A DNA stretch of 64,000 nucleotides, from NCBI RefSeq assembly GCF_022919075.1, contig NZ_CP095078.1, positions 3,410,001 through 3,474,000 on the forward strand, in the 5' to 3' direction. The stretch's first letter is position 1; the number at the start of each line of letters is the position of its first letter. Below are positions 9,192-17,718 of the stretch, piece by piece. The notes under the pieces were generated by a model, which saw only the letters and a list, made by a program, of their open reading frames with translations, was not told the origin of the DNA and ran no database searches. Position numbers and translations under genes: made by a program. The stretch comes from Nocardioides sp. W7 (GTDB lineage Bacteria > Actinomycetota > Actinomycetes > Propionibacteriales > Nocardioidaceae).

Positions 9192-10226
9192 CTGTCGTCC
9201 GACCCCGCACTGACCCCGGACTCCGGCGGGTGCCCCAAGCGGATGACCTTCGGGCCCTGCGGCGGGGTGCGCGACGATGCGTCGTGCGAGCTCGACGCAC
9301 GTCCCTGCCCCTTCGCCCGGGAGCGGGCGCAGATCGTGCGTTGGCCGGAGGCGGGGTCCGGCTCGCCGCGCCCGGCCAGCCGGCTGCTGGACGCCGTGGA
9401 CCGTGGACCGGTCGTGCTGACCGACCTGACGATCCCGGCGTACGACGTCGCCGGGCTCACCACGGTCGTCCGGACCCTGGGCGACTCGTGCGACGCGGTG
9501 CTGGTCGGGGAGCACCAGAACCGCCCGGACTTCCCGCCGACCCTGATGGCCACGCTCGTCGCGCAGGCGGGCGGGGTGCCCTGGGTGACGCTGGCCTGCC
9601 GCGACCGCAACCGCCTGGTGCTCGAGCAGGAGTTGGCGGGGCTCGCGGTGGCCGGCGTCGACGGGGTCCTGTGCGTGACGGGCGACGGGCGGGCGCAGGG
9701 GGTGCGACCGGGGGTGACCCAGGTCTTCGACCTCGACGGCACCCAGCTCGCCGCCCTCGCGAGCAGCCAGGGCCATGCGGTCGCCGTCCCGGAGGCGCCG
9801 GCCGCCGTACCGCGCGACCTGCGCCCGGCACGGCTCGTGGAGAAGGAGCGGGCCGGGGCACGGCTGGCCGTCCTCAACCACGTGGCGACCGCAGCCGAGG
9901 TGGCGTCGTTCGTGTCCGCGGCCCGGAGCCTCGGACTGAGCATCCCGGTGATCGCGGCGGTCGCCGTCTACACCGACGAGAGGTCGGCGAAGGTGCTGCA
10001 GAACTTCCCGGGCCTGCACGTGGATACCGAGCAGGTGGCCGCCGTACTCGCGTCGACGGACGTCCGCGCCGCCGGGATCGAGGCCGCGCTGCAGGAGGCC
10101 CGGTCGCTGCTGGCGGTGGCGGGCGTCGCCGGGGTGAATCTCTCCGGGCTCGCCTCGGGCGAGGGCGAGCTGGCCGGGGCACGGGTGAAGGCCGAGATCG
10201 GCGCACGGATCAGGGAGGGTCGATGA
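9192..10226 (+). CDS. MTHFR C-terminal-domain protein (MetF-like), probable CTG start
   Basis: About 344 residues. The N-terminus carries the cysteine cluster CPKRMTFGPCGG plus two more Cys (about positions 14, 23, 32 and 39), the hallmark of the MTHFR_C zinc/Fe-S domain. It is followed by a TIM-barrel region resembling methylenetetrahydrofolate reductase. No ATG, GTG or TTG lies between the divergent desaturase start and the Cys cluster in a sensible position. CTG 9192 sits 7 bases after a strong GGGGGAGGAG (9175-9184), so a CTG start is proposed; GTG 9057 is the alternative. The next gene, a methyltransferase, overlaps by 4 bp (ATGA). The pair suggests folate-linked one-carbon chemistry; the reaction is not known. 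Confidence 0.7.
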   Translation: MSSDPALTPDSGGCPKRMTFGPCGGVRDDASCELDARPCPFARERAQIVRWPEAGSGSPRPASRLLDAVDRGPVVLTDLTIPAYDVAGLTTVVRTLGDSCDAVLVGEHQNRPDFPPTLMATLVAQAGGVPWVTLACRDRNRLVLEQELAGLAVAGVDGVLCVTGDGRAQGVRPGVTQVFDLDGTQLAALASSQGHAVAVPEAPAAVPRDLRPARLVEKERAGARLAVLNHVATAAEVASFVSAARSLGLSIPVIAAVAVYTDERSAKVLQNFPGLHVDTEQVAAVLASTDVRAAGIEAALQEARSLLAVAGVAGVNLSGLASGEGELAGARVKAEIGARIREGR

Positions 10227-10999
10227 CGGAGACGGATCCCATGGCCGACGAGTTCGACACGGTCGCGTGGTGGACGGCGACGGCGGTGGCCGAGCTCGGT
10301 GCGGAGTACGCGCTTCCCGCGGCCTGCCGGGGCAGTGGCAGCCCGGCCGCACTCGACTGGCTGGCCGGAGCGATGGGCGTGCGCGCCGGGACTCGGCTGC
10401 TGGACTCCGGGGCCGGCGTCGGAGGACCGGCCGAGTACGTCGCGCGTGGGCTCGATGCCGCGCCCGTGCTGGCCGAGCCCATGGAGGGGGCCTGTCGTGC
10501 CGCTCGGACCCTGTTCGGCAAGCCGGTCGTGGTGGCCGACGGGGCCGCCCTCCCGTTCCCCGACGCGACCTTCGACTGCGCGTGGTCCCTCGGCGTGCTG
10601 TGCACGCTGGAGGACAAGCGCTCCTACCTCCGCGAGCTGATCCGGGTGGTTCGTCCCGGGGGTCCGGTCGGGATGCTCGTCTACACGCGAGCGGTCGATG
10701 TCCTCCCCGACCAGCCGGAGGGGAACCACTTCCCGAGCCGCGCGGAGCTCGACGCGGACCTCGGGGCCTGCGGGCTCACGGTGCTGGACGAGACCCGGCT
10801 GACCGACGTCGCCGGCACCCCCGACGACTGGCAGGACGCCGCCGCACGGGTCGAGGAGGTCATCGAGCAGCAGCACGGGCACGACGAGCGGTGGAAGCGC
10901 GCCCAGGCGCAGCAGGACACCATCACCGCCCTGATCGGCGATGGTCTCGTCGTCGGGGTCCTGATGGCCTGTCGGGCGGGCTCACCCCGGCCGAGATGA
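10223..10999 (+). CDS. Class I SAM-dependent methyltransferase
   Basis: 258 residues with a Rossmann methyltransferase core: LLDSGAGVGGPAEYVA is the SAM-binding motif I, VVADGAALPFPDATFD covers motifs II/III, and VVRPGGPVGMLVY is the post-core strand. The methyl acceptor is unknown. ATG 10223 overlaps the stop of the MTHFR-C gene (ATGA), indicating translational coupling, so it may act with the folate enzyme. The 3' end overlaps the end of the convergent histidine kinase gene by 18 bp. Confidence 0.8.
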   Translation: MTETDPMADEFDTVAWWTATAVAELGAEYALPAACRGSGSPAALDWLAGAMGVRAGTRLLDSGAGVGGPAEYVARGLDAAPVLAEPMEGACRAARTLFGKPVVVADGAALPFPDATFDCAWSLGVLCTLEDKRSYLRELIRVVRPGGPVGMLVYTRAVDVLPDQPEGNHFPSRAELDADLGACGLTVLDETRLTDVAGTPDDWQDAAARVEEVIEQQHGHDERWKRAQAQQDTITALIGDGLVVGVLMACRAGSPRPR

Positions 11000-12724
11000 C
11001 CCGGGGCCGGTCGCGGTGCGTTCTCGGTCGATCTGTGCCACCGGTAGGCGGACGACGACCGTGGTGCCGACGCCGTACTCGCTGTGCAGGGTGATCGACC
11101 CACCCATCAGCTGCGCGAGCTCCCGGCAGATCGCCAGCCCGAGGCCGCTGCCGCCGTAGCTCCGGGTCGCCGACCCGTCGACCTGGCTGAAGGACTCGAA
11201 GACCGACTGGTGGTCCTCTTCACGGATCCCGATGCCGGTATCGGCCACGATCAACTCCACCCCGTGCACCTCCCTGCACTCGTGGCCGGCAGGTGCGGGA
11301 CGCGCGGTGAGGGTGATGTGTCCCCGGTGGGTGAACTTCACGGCGTTGTCCAGGAGGTTGGTCAGGACCTGGAAGAGTCGGCCGGGGTCGCCGACGACGG
11401 TCCGAGGAACCCCGGGTTCGAGGTGAGAGTCGAACCGGATGCCTGCCTGGTTCGCCTGCGGTTCGTAGGCGTCGGCAGCGTCGGCCACCATGGCGTGGAG
11501 GTCGAAGGCCGTCGAGGCCAGCTGGAGCTGTCCGGCTTCGATCCGGGAGAAGTCGAGGATGTCCTCGACCAGCCTCTTCAGCAGACGCCCCGAGCGGTGC
11601 AGCCTGGCCACCAGCTTGAGCTGGGCGTCGTCGAGAGGCGTGTCCTCGAGGATCTCCGCGGTGGCGAGGACGGTGGTCAGCGGGGTGCGGACCTCGTGAC
11701 TGATGTTGGCCAGGAACATCGACTTGGCGCGGGAGGCGGCCAGCGCCGCGTCGCGCGCCCCCTCGAGCTCGCGGCGGGCGTCCGCCTCGGAGCGGATCAA
11801 CCGGGCGGTGCGCATGAAGGCGAGCGCGATCAGGACCGCGGTGCCGGTGAACAGCTGGAGTGGCTGGTCGGGCTTTCCGCGCAGGTCGGAGACGAGCTCC
11901 AGCGCGGGCGGCACCATCAGGGGGCCGACCGCGACGATCATCTGCCCGGTCCAGCCCTGAGGAACCGGGGCACCTGGCACGTCGCTCCGCTGGTGGGGGA
12001 CTAGCCAGGCGGCGCGGGCCAACAGGACTGGGGCCACCATCCAGGCGGCGTCCGTCAGCTTCGCGGCGCCCTCGGGCGCGTGCAGATAGGCGATGTCGGC
12101 CGCCAGCCACAGGCAGATCCCCAGGGCGAACGAGGGTCCGATCGCCGTACGCGCGCCGGGGCTCATCAGGATGCGCACCACGAGGGCGAGCAGCACCGCG
12201 TCCGCGACGGGGTACGCCGCCCACACGGTCCGCGCGAACGCCGACGCGCTGTCGTCGGCGACGATCGTGTCGATCGAGAGGTTCCAGAAGATCAGCAGGC
12301 TGACCACGACGATCGTCACCGCGTCGATGGCGAAGTCCACGTCGACGTGACCCTCGCTCCGGCTCCGGCGCAGGATCACCCACAGCGCGCCGCAGAGGAC
12401 CGTGTAGCTGGCGAACCACGCTGGGTCCGCGACCGATATCTCGGTCCCGGCGCCCGCGAGGTCGAGGACGGACCACAGCACGTCGCCCAGCGCATTCAGG
12501 GAGAGCCCGGCCGCGATGAGGCGCGGCACCAGCCGCCGTCCGGGGGGTGCGCGCTCGGCCCCGATCCACGCGCCGAGGGCCGCGCCGACCAACATGCCGA
12601 GGTAGCAGCCGGTCTCGAGGACCGGGTTGTCCGTGACGGTGTGGAGCACCACCGTCGCCACGACGACGATCGCGATACCACCGCTGGTCGTCCCGCGCTC
12701 GCAGATCACGGTCCGACTATCCAC
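10982..12724 (-). CDS. Membrane sensor histidine kinase (orphan)
   Basis: 580 residues. The first 300 or so residues form about eight membrane helices with short loops, probably the sensor. Next come a short linker, a HisKA domain with the phospho-acceptor in ISHEVRTPL (His about 342), and an HATPase_c domain with the N box LLDNAVKFT, G1 box DTGIGI and G2 box GGSGLGLAI. No receiver or Hpt domain follows and no response regulator is encoded next to it, so it is an orphan kinase here. The start is GTG 12724; GTG 12709 is possible. The last residues overlap the convergent methyltransferase gene. Confidence 0.88.
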   Translation of the reverse strand: MDSRTVICERGTTSGGIAIVVVATVVLHTVTDNPVLETGCYLGMLVGAALGAWIGAERAPPGRRLVPRLIAAGLSLNALGDVLWSVLDLAGAGTEISVADPAWFASYTVLCGALWVILRRSRSEGHVDVDFAIDAVTIVVVSLLIFWNLSIDTIVADDSASAFARTVWAAYPVADAVLLALVVRILMSPGARTAIGPSFALGICLWLAADIAYLHAPEGAAKLTDAAWMVAPVLLARAAWLVPHQRSDVPGAPVPQGWTGQMIVAVGPLMVPPALELVSDLRGKPDQPLQLFTGTAVLIALAFMRTARLIRSEADARRELEGARDAALAASRAKSMFLANISHEVRTPLTTVLATAEILEDTPLDDAQLKLVARLHRSGRLLKRLVEDILDFSRIEAGQLQLASTAFDLHAMVADAADAYEPQANQAGIRFDSHLEPGVPRTVVGDPGRLFQVLTNLLDNAVKFTHRGHITLTARPAPAGHECREVHGVELIVADTGIGIREEDHQSVFESFSQVDGSATRSYGGSGLGLAICRELAQLMGGSITLHSEYGVGTTVVVRLPVAQIDRERTATGPGSSRPG

Positions 12725-12822
12725 GAGGTCGAGACCCGGCGAGCCTGCTCCTCTCCCTCACCGGAATGCGGGTCGGGTGTCGGCCATCAGGAGCAGGCGA
12801 GCCCTCGTCCGGTGAAGCAGCA

Positions 12823-12852
12823 GCGCCGCGACCCCATGTGGGGCCGCGGCGC
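12823..12852. terminator. GC-rich hairpin terminator
   Basis: GCGCCGCG-A-CCCC, loop ATGT, GGGG-C-CGCGGCGC: two perfect stem blocks (8 and 4 bp) separated by a single A/C mismatch. It lies between the end of the GlsB-like gene and the start of the kinase gene, both on the minus strand. There is no U-tract, which is common in high-GC actinobacteria. Confidence 0.6.
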
Positions 12853-12879
12853 TTCCGAAGAAGTGCGAACTACGAGACC

Positions 12880-13155
12880 TCAGTGGTGAGCCTTGGTACG
12901 GCTGCGGCCCGTGACGGTCGACGCGACGACGACCAGCACCGCAGCGATCGCGATGGAGACGATCCAACGGGTCCAGTCGATTCCCGCCGAGCCGTCGCCG
13001 CCGAAGGCCTGGTAGACCCCGAGCCCGATCAGGACTCCTCCGATCCCGCACAGCAGCGTCAGCCACAGCGGGATGTTGTCCTTGTCGCCGGGGGCGACGA
13101 GCTTGCCGAGCAGGCCGATGATGAGGCCGGCCACGAGAATGCCCACGATCTCCAT
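12880..13155 (-). CDS. GlsB/YeaQ/YmgE family stress-response membrane protein
   Basis: 91 residues, three hydrophobic segments, with the family pattern GLIIGLLGKLVAPG in the first helix and LLCGIGGVLIGLGVY in the second. Members are small inner-membrane proteins induced by general stress; their molecular role is unknown. ATG 13155 is well supported by AAGGAGA (complement of 13163-13169), 7 bases upstream. A GGGTAC lies upstream at about 13200-13205 on the minus strand and could be a SigB/SigF-type -10, but no good -35 was seen. It is divergent from the phosphatase gene. Confidence 0.85.
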   Translation of the reverse strand: MEIVGILVAGLIIGLLGKLVAPGDKDNIPLWLTLLCGIGGVLIGLGVYQAFGGDGSAGIDWTRWIVSIAIAAVLVVVASTVTGRSRTKAHH

Positions 13156-13272
13156 AGCGATGTCTCCTTCTCTTCGAGGGCGCGGTGGCGCCTCCGGACC
13201 GGTACCCAGATGAGAGCGGCAGGTCGTACTCGAAGGGGTGAACCTCCTGATCCGAGGCGAGCGGTACGCCCT

Positions 13273-13284
13273 TATGCTCCGCTG
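13273..13284 (+). promoter_or_regulatory. -10 TATGCT of a probable leaderless transcript
   Basis: TATGCT (13273-13278) is followed by 6 bases and then GTG 13285. Transcription starting 7 bases after the -10 would begin at the start codon. No ribosome-binding site precedes the GTG, which fits leaderless translation. No clear -35 was seen. Confidence 0.45.
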
Positions 13285-14613
13285 GTGAAGTCGGATGCGG
13301 GTGTACATGGGTGGGGCAGTGTGTTGGCTGCTGCCGAGGCGGTGTCGCCGGTCGATGCCGTCGAGGCCGTGACCCGCGAGCTGGGGGTCGCACTGGGCGC
13401 GAGCAGGGTCTCCTTCCTCATCGCCGACATGTCGGGGCGGGCCCTGGTCCGTCTCGCGCACGTCCAGCTCCGCCCCAGCGGGGGTGATGTGAAGAGTCCG
13501 GTCGCGCGCGGCGAGCGGCGTGCCGGTGAGGAGTCCGCCACGGTGGTGGCGTTCGACGGCGGTCCGGCGGAGCGCGCGGTGCGCTCCCAGGAGGTCCAGG
13601 TCGTCGCGCCCGCATCGGACGGTTCGGGGTCCGGCGGCGGCTCCTGGCTGGTGCTGGCGCCGGTGGCCGAGCGCGGGGAGGTCATCGGAGTCCTGGAGCT
13701 GACCCTTCCCCACCGGCCGGACGCCGCGGTACGCGGTGAGATCGGTCAGCTGGCGCACCTGTTGGCGTTCGTGGTGATCGCGAACCGGCGGCACACGGAT
13801 CTGTTCGAGTGGGGACAGCGCAGTCGGCCCCTGAGCCTGTCGGCGGAGGTGCAGCACCGGCTGCTCCCGGGGCCCCAGACCTGTGAGGCGGGATCGTTCA
13901 CCCTCGCTGGCTGGCTGGAACCCGCGGCGGACATCGCTGGAGACACCTTCGACTTCAGCCTGGCTCGCGATCTGCTGCACCTCTCCGTGACCGACGCGAT
14001 GGGCCACGGCGTGGCTGCCGCCCTTGCTGCGACCTTGTGCGTGGCGGGGCTGCGCAACGCCCGCAACGAGGGTCGGTCCCTGCTGGAGCAGGTCACCTCG
14101 ACGAACGAGTCGCTGTTCGAGCATGCGGCCGAGTCCGGGCTGGAGGACTTCGTCACGGGCCTGATCGGCCGCGTGGACCTGCACACGGGCACGATGGACC
14201 TGGTCAACGCCGGCCACGTCGCGCCGTACCTGGCCCGGGGTTCGCACGTGAGTGCCGTCGACATTGCGGTGGGCCTTCCCCTCGGCCTGTTCGACGACTC
14301 GAGCTATCAGGTCAACCAGCTCGCCCTGCAGCCCGGTGACCGGGTCGTGTTCCTCACCGACGGCATGCTCGAGCGCACGGCCGTCAAGGCCGACCTCCCG
14401 GGGGCGATCGCCGAGACCAGGTCCCTGCACCCGCGGGAGGCGGTCCGCGCCCTGGCCGATCGCGTCATCGAGGCGAGTGGCAAGGCACTGGACGACGACG
14501 CAACCGTGCTCTGCCTGGACTGGCACGGCGGACACGGACGAGACCGCGACAGCGTCCACGGAGCCGAGCAGACGCGGGCCAGCCCGTTGCAGGTCACTCC
14601 GGTCAACGCCTAG
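13285..14613 (+). CDS. GAF-SpoIIE/PP2C-type serine phosphatase
   Basis: 442 residues. A GAF-like sensor domain (about 15-165) is followed by a SpoIIE/RsbU-type PP2C domain (about 185-425). Metal-binding aspartates are visible in DIAGDTFDF, VTDAMGHGV, FLTDGMLE and DDDATVL. Such enzymes usually dephosphorylate an anti-sigma-factor antagonist or similar partner in stress signalling. No anti-sigma factor or antagonist gene is next to it. Longer in-frame starts run through the GlsB promoter region and were rejected; GTG 13285 fits the leaderless promoter. The 3' end overlaps the convergent gene by 11 bp. Confidence 0.85.
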   Translation: MKSDAGVHGWGSVLAAAEAVSPVDAVEAVTRELGVALGASRVSFLIADMSGRALVRLAHVQLRPSGGDVKSPVARGERRAGEESATVVAFDGGPAERAVRSQEVQVVAPASDGSGSGGGSWLVLAPVAERGEVIGVLELTLPHRPDAAVRGEIGQLAHLLAFVVIANRRHTDLFEWGQRSRPLSLSAEVQHRLLPGPQTCEAGSFTLAGWLEPAADIAGDTFDFSLARDLLHLSVTDAMGHGVAAALAATLCVAGLRNARNEGRSLLEQVTSTNESLFEHAAESGLEDFVTGLIGRVDLHTGTMDLVNAGHVAPYLARGSHVSAVDIAVGLPLGLFDDSSYQVNQLALQPGDRVVFLTDGMLERTAVKADLPGAIAETRSLHPREAVRALADRVIEASGKALDDDATVLCLDWHGGHGRDRDSVHGAEQTRASPLQVTPVNA

Positions 14614-15661
14614 GCAGCTCCCGGATCGTCTGGGAGTCCTGGGCGAGCTGGTCGCCCTCCACGCCGGCCGACAGCGTCAGCGAGTAGCGTCCCCGCGCCG
14701 GCGGCAGCGGGACCCAGAGCCGCACCACGCCGCGGTCGTCGCCGTTGGCTGCCTCGACCTCGTAGGCGGGCTGGCCGCGAAGCCACCGGTGCGTCAGGCG
14801 CTGGCCCTGGTCGCCGACCCCGTCCATCTCCCAGGAGATCTGGACCGGGACGCCCTCCGCGTGCTCGATCCGCACCCGCACGCGGACGATGACGCCGAGG
14901 GGCTCCTTCAACCCGTCGACGTCCTCGGTGCGGACCCGGGCGAGCACCGCGACGATGCGCCGCGCCGCTACCTCCGGCGGGACCCGGTCTCCGTTCTCGT
15001 CCACACTCGACGCCGTCGCCATCAGCTGGGTCAGGCCGGTTCCGTCATCGTCCTGGGGCGGGTCCTCCAGCGTGAACCCGGACAGCTCCACCAGTTCGAG
15101 GACATCGGCCACGTAGGGCGCGGGCAGGGCAGGATCAACAGGCTCGATCCCGGGTTCCGGTACGTCCCCCGGGTCGTCCGGAACCGGGACGTCGGGAGGC
15201 GTTGTCGGCCCGGATGGAGGCGAGATCGTGCCGGGTGGGTCGGTGGAGGGGTTGGTGCTTCCAGGGTCGGGATCCGTGGCAGGTGGCGGCGCCTCGCTGC
15301 CGGTAGGAACCGACGTGGGACCCGCCGCGGCCAACCGGAAGGCCGGGCCAGGCGTTTCGGCTGCCCCGGAGGTCGAGACCTCGTTGAAGCCGGGGGAGGC
15401 CGTCGGCGCGAACTCCGACATCCGGATCAAGGTCGTGCTGACGACCGGCTCGCCCAGGGTCACCCGCTCCGGCTCGTCCTGAGGGATCAGCGCTCGTACG
15501 GCGGCGATCGCCACGGCAGCCGCCCCGACCCCGAGCAGGGTCTTGTACGGGATCTGAGCCAGACCGACCAGTCGGTTCCATCGTCCGTCCGCCGCGTGCT
15601 GGTGGCGCCGACGGGAGGCCGACGGTGCCCGTCGTCGAATCTCCCCCGGTGAGGGCTCCAC
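14603..15661 (-). CDS. Hypothetical single-TM protein with proline-rich linker
   Basis: 352 residues from GTG 15661. A basic N-terminus is followed by one hydrophobic helix (about 36-58), then a long Pro/Thr/Ser/Asp-rich, probably disordered stretch (about 85-175), and a C-terminal beta-rich domain of about 170 residues with no catalytic motif I recognise. The layout suggests a membrane-anchored protein with its C-terminal domain outside the cell. The family was not recognised. Confidence 0.65.
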   Translation of the reverse strand: MEPSPGEIRRRAPSASRRRHQHAADGRWNRLVGLAQIPYKTLLGVGAAAVAIAAVRALIPQDEPERVTLGEPVVSTTLIRMSEFAPTASPGFNEVSTSGAAETPGPAFRLAAAGPTSVPTGSEAPPPATDPDPGSTNPSTDPPGTISPPSGPTTPPDVPVPDDPGDVPEPGIEPVDPALPAPYVADVLELVELSGFTLEDPPQDDDGTGLTQLMATASSVDENGDRVPPEVAARRIVAVLARVRTEDVDGLKEPLGVIVRVRVRIEHAEGVPVQISWEMDGVGDQGQRLTHRWLRGQPAYEVEAANGDDRGVVRLWVPLPPARGRYSLTLSAGVEGDQLAQDSQTIRELPRR

Positions 15662-15727
15662 CTCTCGACGTTAAGGCGTCGCGGTCAGCTCCGCACTAGT
15701 CCAGACGACCCATCTCCGCTCGGGATC

Positions 15728-15780
15728 CTCACCCACGCCGGGTGATGCCGGGAGCCGACGGCGCGGAGAATGCTGTGCGG
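15728..15780 (+). promoter_or_regulatory. Promoter B: CTCACCC-ACGC-CGGGTGATG box plus -10 AATGCT
   Basis: The box at 15728-15747 begins 41 bases before AATGCT (15769-15774), the same distance as in the promoter at 4958. GTG 15781 follows the -10 by 6 bases. The left half CTCACCC and the right half GGGTGAT form an imperfect dyad. This placement argues that translation of the small gene starts at 15781 rather than inside the box. Confidence 0.5.
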
Positions 15781-15945
15781 GTGAGGAACGCACAGGTGAT
15801 GCGCCTGATCGCCGACGGGACGGGACGGTCGCCGGCGGAGGCCCGGCTGCTCGTGGCCTGGACCGCGGCGTCGCTGGTCGTGGCGGGGGTGTTGGCGATC
15901 GGCTACGGAGTCGTGCGCCTCATCGACTTCCTGGCCGACGCCTAG
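15781..15945 (+). CDS. Small single-TM protein
   Basis: 54 residues if it starts at GTG 15781; GTG 15775 (GGAG 6 bases upstream) and 15742 are possible, but 15742 lies inside the presumed regulatory box. A short charged N-terminus is followed by one strong hydrophobic helix. It ends 10 bp before the next membrane-protein gene and is probably cotranscribed with it and the DedA gene. The family was not recognised. Confidence 0.5.
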   Translation: MRNAQVMRLIADGTGRSPAEARLLVAWTAASLVVAGVLAIGYGVVRLIDFLADA

Positions 15946-15955
15946 GCAGGACCCG

Positions 15956-17014
15956 ATGAGCACGGGGGAGACCTTCGTTTTCCTCGCCGTGATCGGCGCT
16001 CGGTTCCTGGTCCCGCTGCTGATCCCGCGGTTCCCGCTGCCGGCGATCCTCAGCTGCCTCGTGCTGGACGCCGCCGACCAGTCGATCTTCCAGGCCTTCG
16101 GCTACGACCCGCCGGGGTACCAGGGCTACGACAAGGCGATGGACGTCTACTACCTGGCCCTCGCCTACCTCTCGACGCTGCGCAACTGGTCGAGTGTGGC
16201 GGCGTACCAGGTCGGCCGGTTCCTGTACTTCTACCGCCTGGTCGGCGTGGTCGCCTTCGAGCTGACCCAGGTGCGCGCGCTGCTCCTGGTCTTCCCGAAC
16301 ACCTTCGAGTACTTCTTCATGGCCTACGAGGCCATCCGGTCGCGCTGGTCGCCCGTCCGATGGGCGCTGCGTTGGTGGATCGGCGTCGCCGCCTTCATCT
16401 GGGTGTTCATCAAGCTCCCGCAGGAGTGGTGGATCCATGTCGCGCAGCTCGACGTCACCGAGTTCCTCGAGGAGAACGCCTGGGCCGGTCCGTTGGTCGT
16501 GGCCGTCGTACTGGTCGCGGCCGGGGCGTTCTGGATCTGGGGCCGACCCCGGTTGCTGCCGGCCGACCATCCGTGGCGGTTCTCGGCCGACCCGCTGCCC
16601 GCGGTGCGTGGGTACGCCGAGCGCAAGGCCGTCCAGATGGCCGCGACCGTCGAGCAGATGGTGCTCCTGGGCCTGCTCTCGGTCGTCTTCGCCCAGACCC
16701 TGCCGGGCGTGGAGGCGTCGAACGTCCAGGTCTTCATCGGCGTCGCGGTGGTGGTCCTGGTCAACGCGGTGTTCGCCGTCATCGTGGTGCGGCGGTCGCG
16801 GAGCCTGGAGTCGACCGCCCTGGCCTTCCTCGCCCGCACCGTGGCCAACGTGGCGCTGGTGGCGGTCGCGGAGTGGCTGCTTCCGCGCGGCGACGGCGGG
16901 ATCAACGTGGCTTCCACCCTCTTCTTCCTGACCCTGATCAGCCTGGTGACGACGCTGCACGGCCGGTGGTACCCGGTCCACGCGTGTCGCGCGGCGGAGA
17001 CGGCCGCCCGATGA
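15956..17014 (+). CDS. Hypothetical polytopic membrane protein
   Basis: 352 residues with about eight hydrophobic segments and many aromatic residues in the loops (for example YQGYDKAMDVYYLALAY). No transporter or enzyme motif is recognised. ATG 15956 has AGGA a few bases upstream. The gene overlaps the downstream DedA gene by 4 bp (ATGA), so the two are translationally coupled and may work together in membrane homeostasis; that link is inferred. Confidence 0.65.
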   Translation: MSTGETFVFLAVIGARFLVPLLIPRFPLPAILSCLVLDAADQSIFQAFGYDPPGYQGYDKAMDVYYLALAYLSTLRNWSSVAAYQVGRFLYFYRLVGVVAFELTQVRALLLVFPNTFEYFFMAYEAIRSRWSPVRWALRWWIGVAAFIWVFIKLPQEWWIHVAQLDVTEFLEENAWAGPLVVAVVLVAAGAFWIWGRPRLLPADHPWRFSADPLPAVRGYAERKAVQMAATVEQMVLLGLLSVVFAQTLPGVEASNVQVFIGVAVVVLVNAVFAVIVVRRSRSLESTALAFLARTVANVALVAVAEWLLPRGDGGINVASTLFFLTLISLVTTLHGRWYPVHACRAAETAAR

Positions 17015-17631
17015 CGGCGACGTGGGTGGGCGCCCTCTCGGAAGTCGACCCGGACAACCCCGCCGCGGCGTACCTGTGGGTGTTCATCCTGATCGCCCTG
17101 GACGGGGTGATGCCGATCTTCCCCGGCGAGACGACGTTGAACGCCGCCTCGACGGTCGCCGCCCAGGGCAAGCTCGAACTGGCTCCCGTCATCGTCATGG
17201 GTGCGCTGGGCGCCATCGTCGGAGACTCCTGCCTGTTCTGGTTGGCGCGCACCTATCGGCACCGGATCGAGGGCCAGGTGGCCCGGGCCCGGGCCAACGA
17301 GCGGGTACGGAGCGCCTTCGAGCTGCTGGACTCCAGCGCCGGCGTGCTCATCATCGGCGGGCGCTACCTGCCCGGCATGCGCTTCGTGGTCAACGCGACC
17401 ATGGGGCTCTCGAACATCTCCTATCGGCGCTACCTGCCGTGGTCGGTGCTCAGCGGGATCCTCTGGAGCACCTACACCTGCGTGCTGGCCTACGAGATCG
17501 GCCAGGCCCTGGGGGACCTCCCGCTGGCGTCGTTCCTGATCTCGGGACTGGTGACGACCGTGGCCGTGGCGGTGATCTTCTTCACCGTCCGCCGGAACCG
17601 GCGGAGAACCGCCACGAGCGACGACTCCTGA
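17011..17631 (+). CDS. DedA family (SNARE-associated/VTT) membrane protein
   Basis: 206 residues with the DedA pattern: the loop PIFPGETTLNAAST (the family's P-x-E region), then GDSCLFWLAR, and the conserved GGRYLPGMRFVVNATMGLS containing the essential arginine region. DedA proteins are implicated in membrane-lipid recycling and proton-motive-force homeostasis. Last gene of a three-gene group; a strong hairpin terminator follows at 17649-17682. Confidence 0.88.
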   Translation: MTATWVGALSEVDPDNPAAAYLWVFILIALDGVMPIFPGETTLNAASTVAAQGKLELAPVIVMGALGAIVGDSCLFWLARTYRHRIEGQVARARANERVRSAFELLDSSAGVLIIGGRYLPGMRFVVNATMGLSNISYRRYLPWSVLSGILWSTYTCVLAYEIGQALGDLPLASFLISGLVTTVAVAVIFFTVRRNRRRTATSDDS

Positions 17632-17648
17632 GTACGCCCCGAACACAG

Positions 17649-17682
17649 CGACGGCCCCGCACCGGTGGGTGCGGGGCCGTCG
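17649..17682. terminator. 15-bp perfect hairpin terminator
   Basis: CGACGGCCCCGCACC (17649-17663), loop GGTG, perfect complement at 17668-17682, followed by GGGGTTT. It lies between the convergent DedA and lysine-rich protein genes and can serve both. Confidence 0.85.
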
Positions 17683-17718
17683 GGGTTTGGTGCGATGTTG
17701 CTGTGCCGGCTCAGCCCG

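Noticed and set aside
9134..10222. Long open frame reading into the methyltransferase
   Set aside because: Arginine/glycine/proline-rich shadow of the MTHFR-C gene in another frame; only the part from 10223 is a real protein.
12766..13284. N-terminal extension of the GAF-SpoIIE gene
   Set aside because: It runs antisense through the GlsB gene and its promoter; composition is that of a shadow frame.
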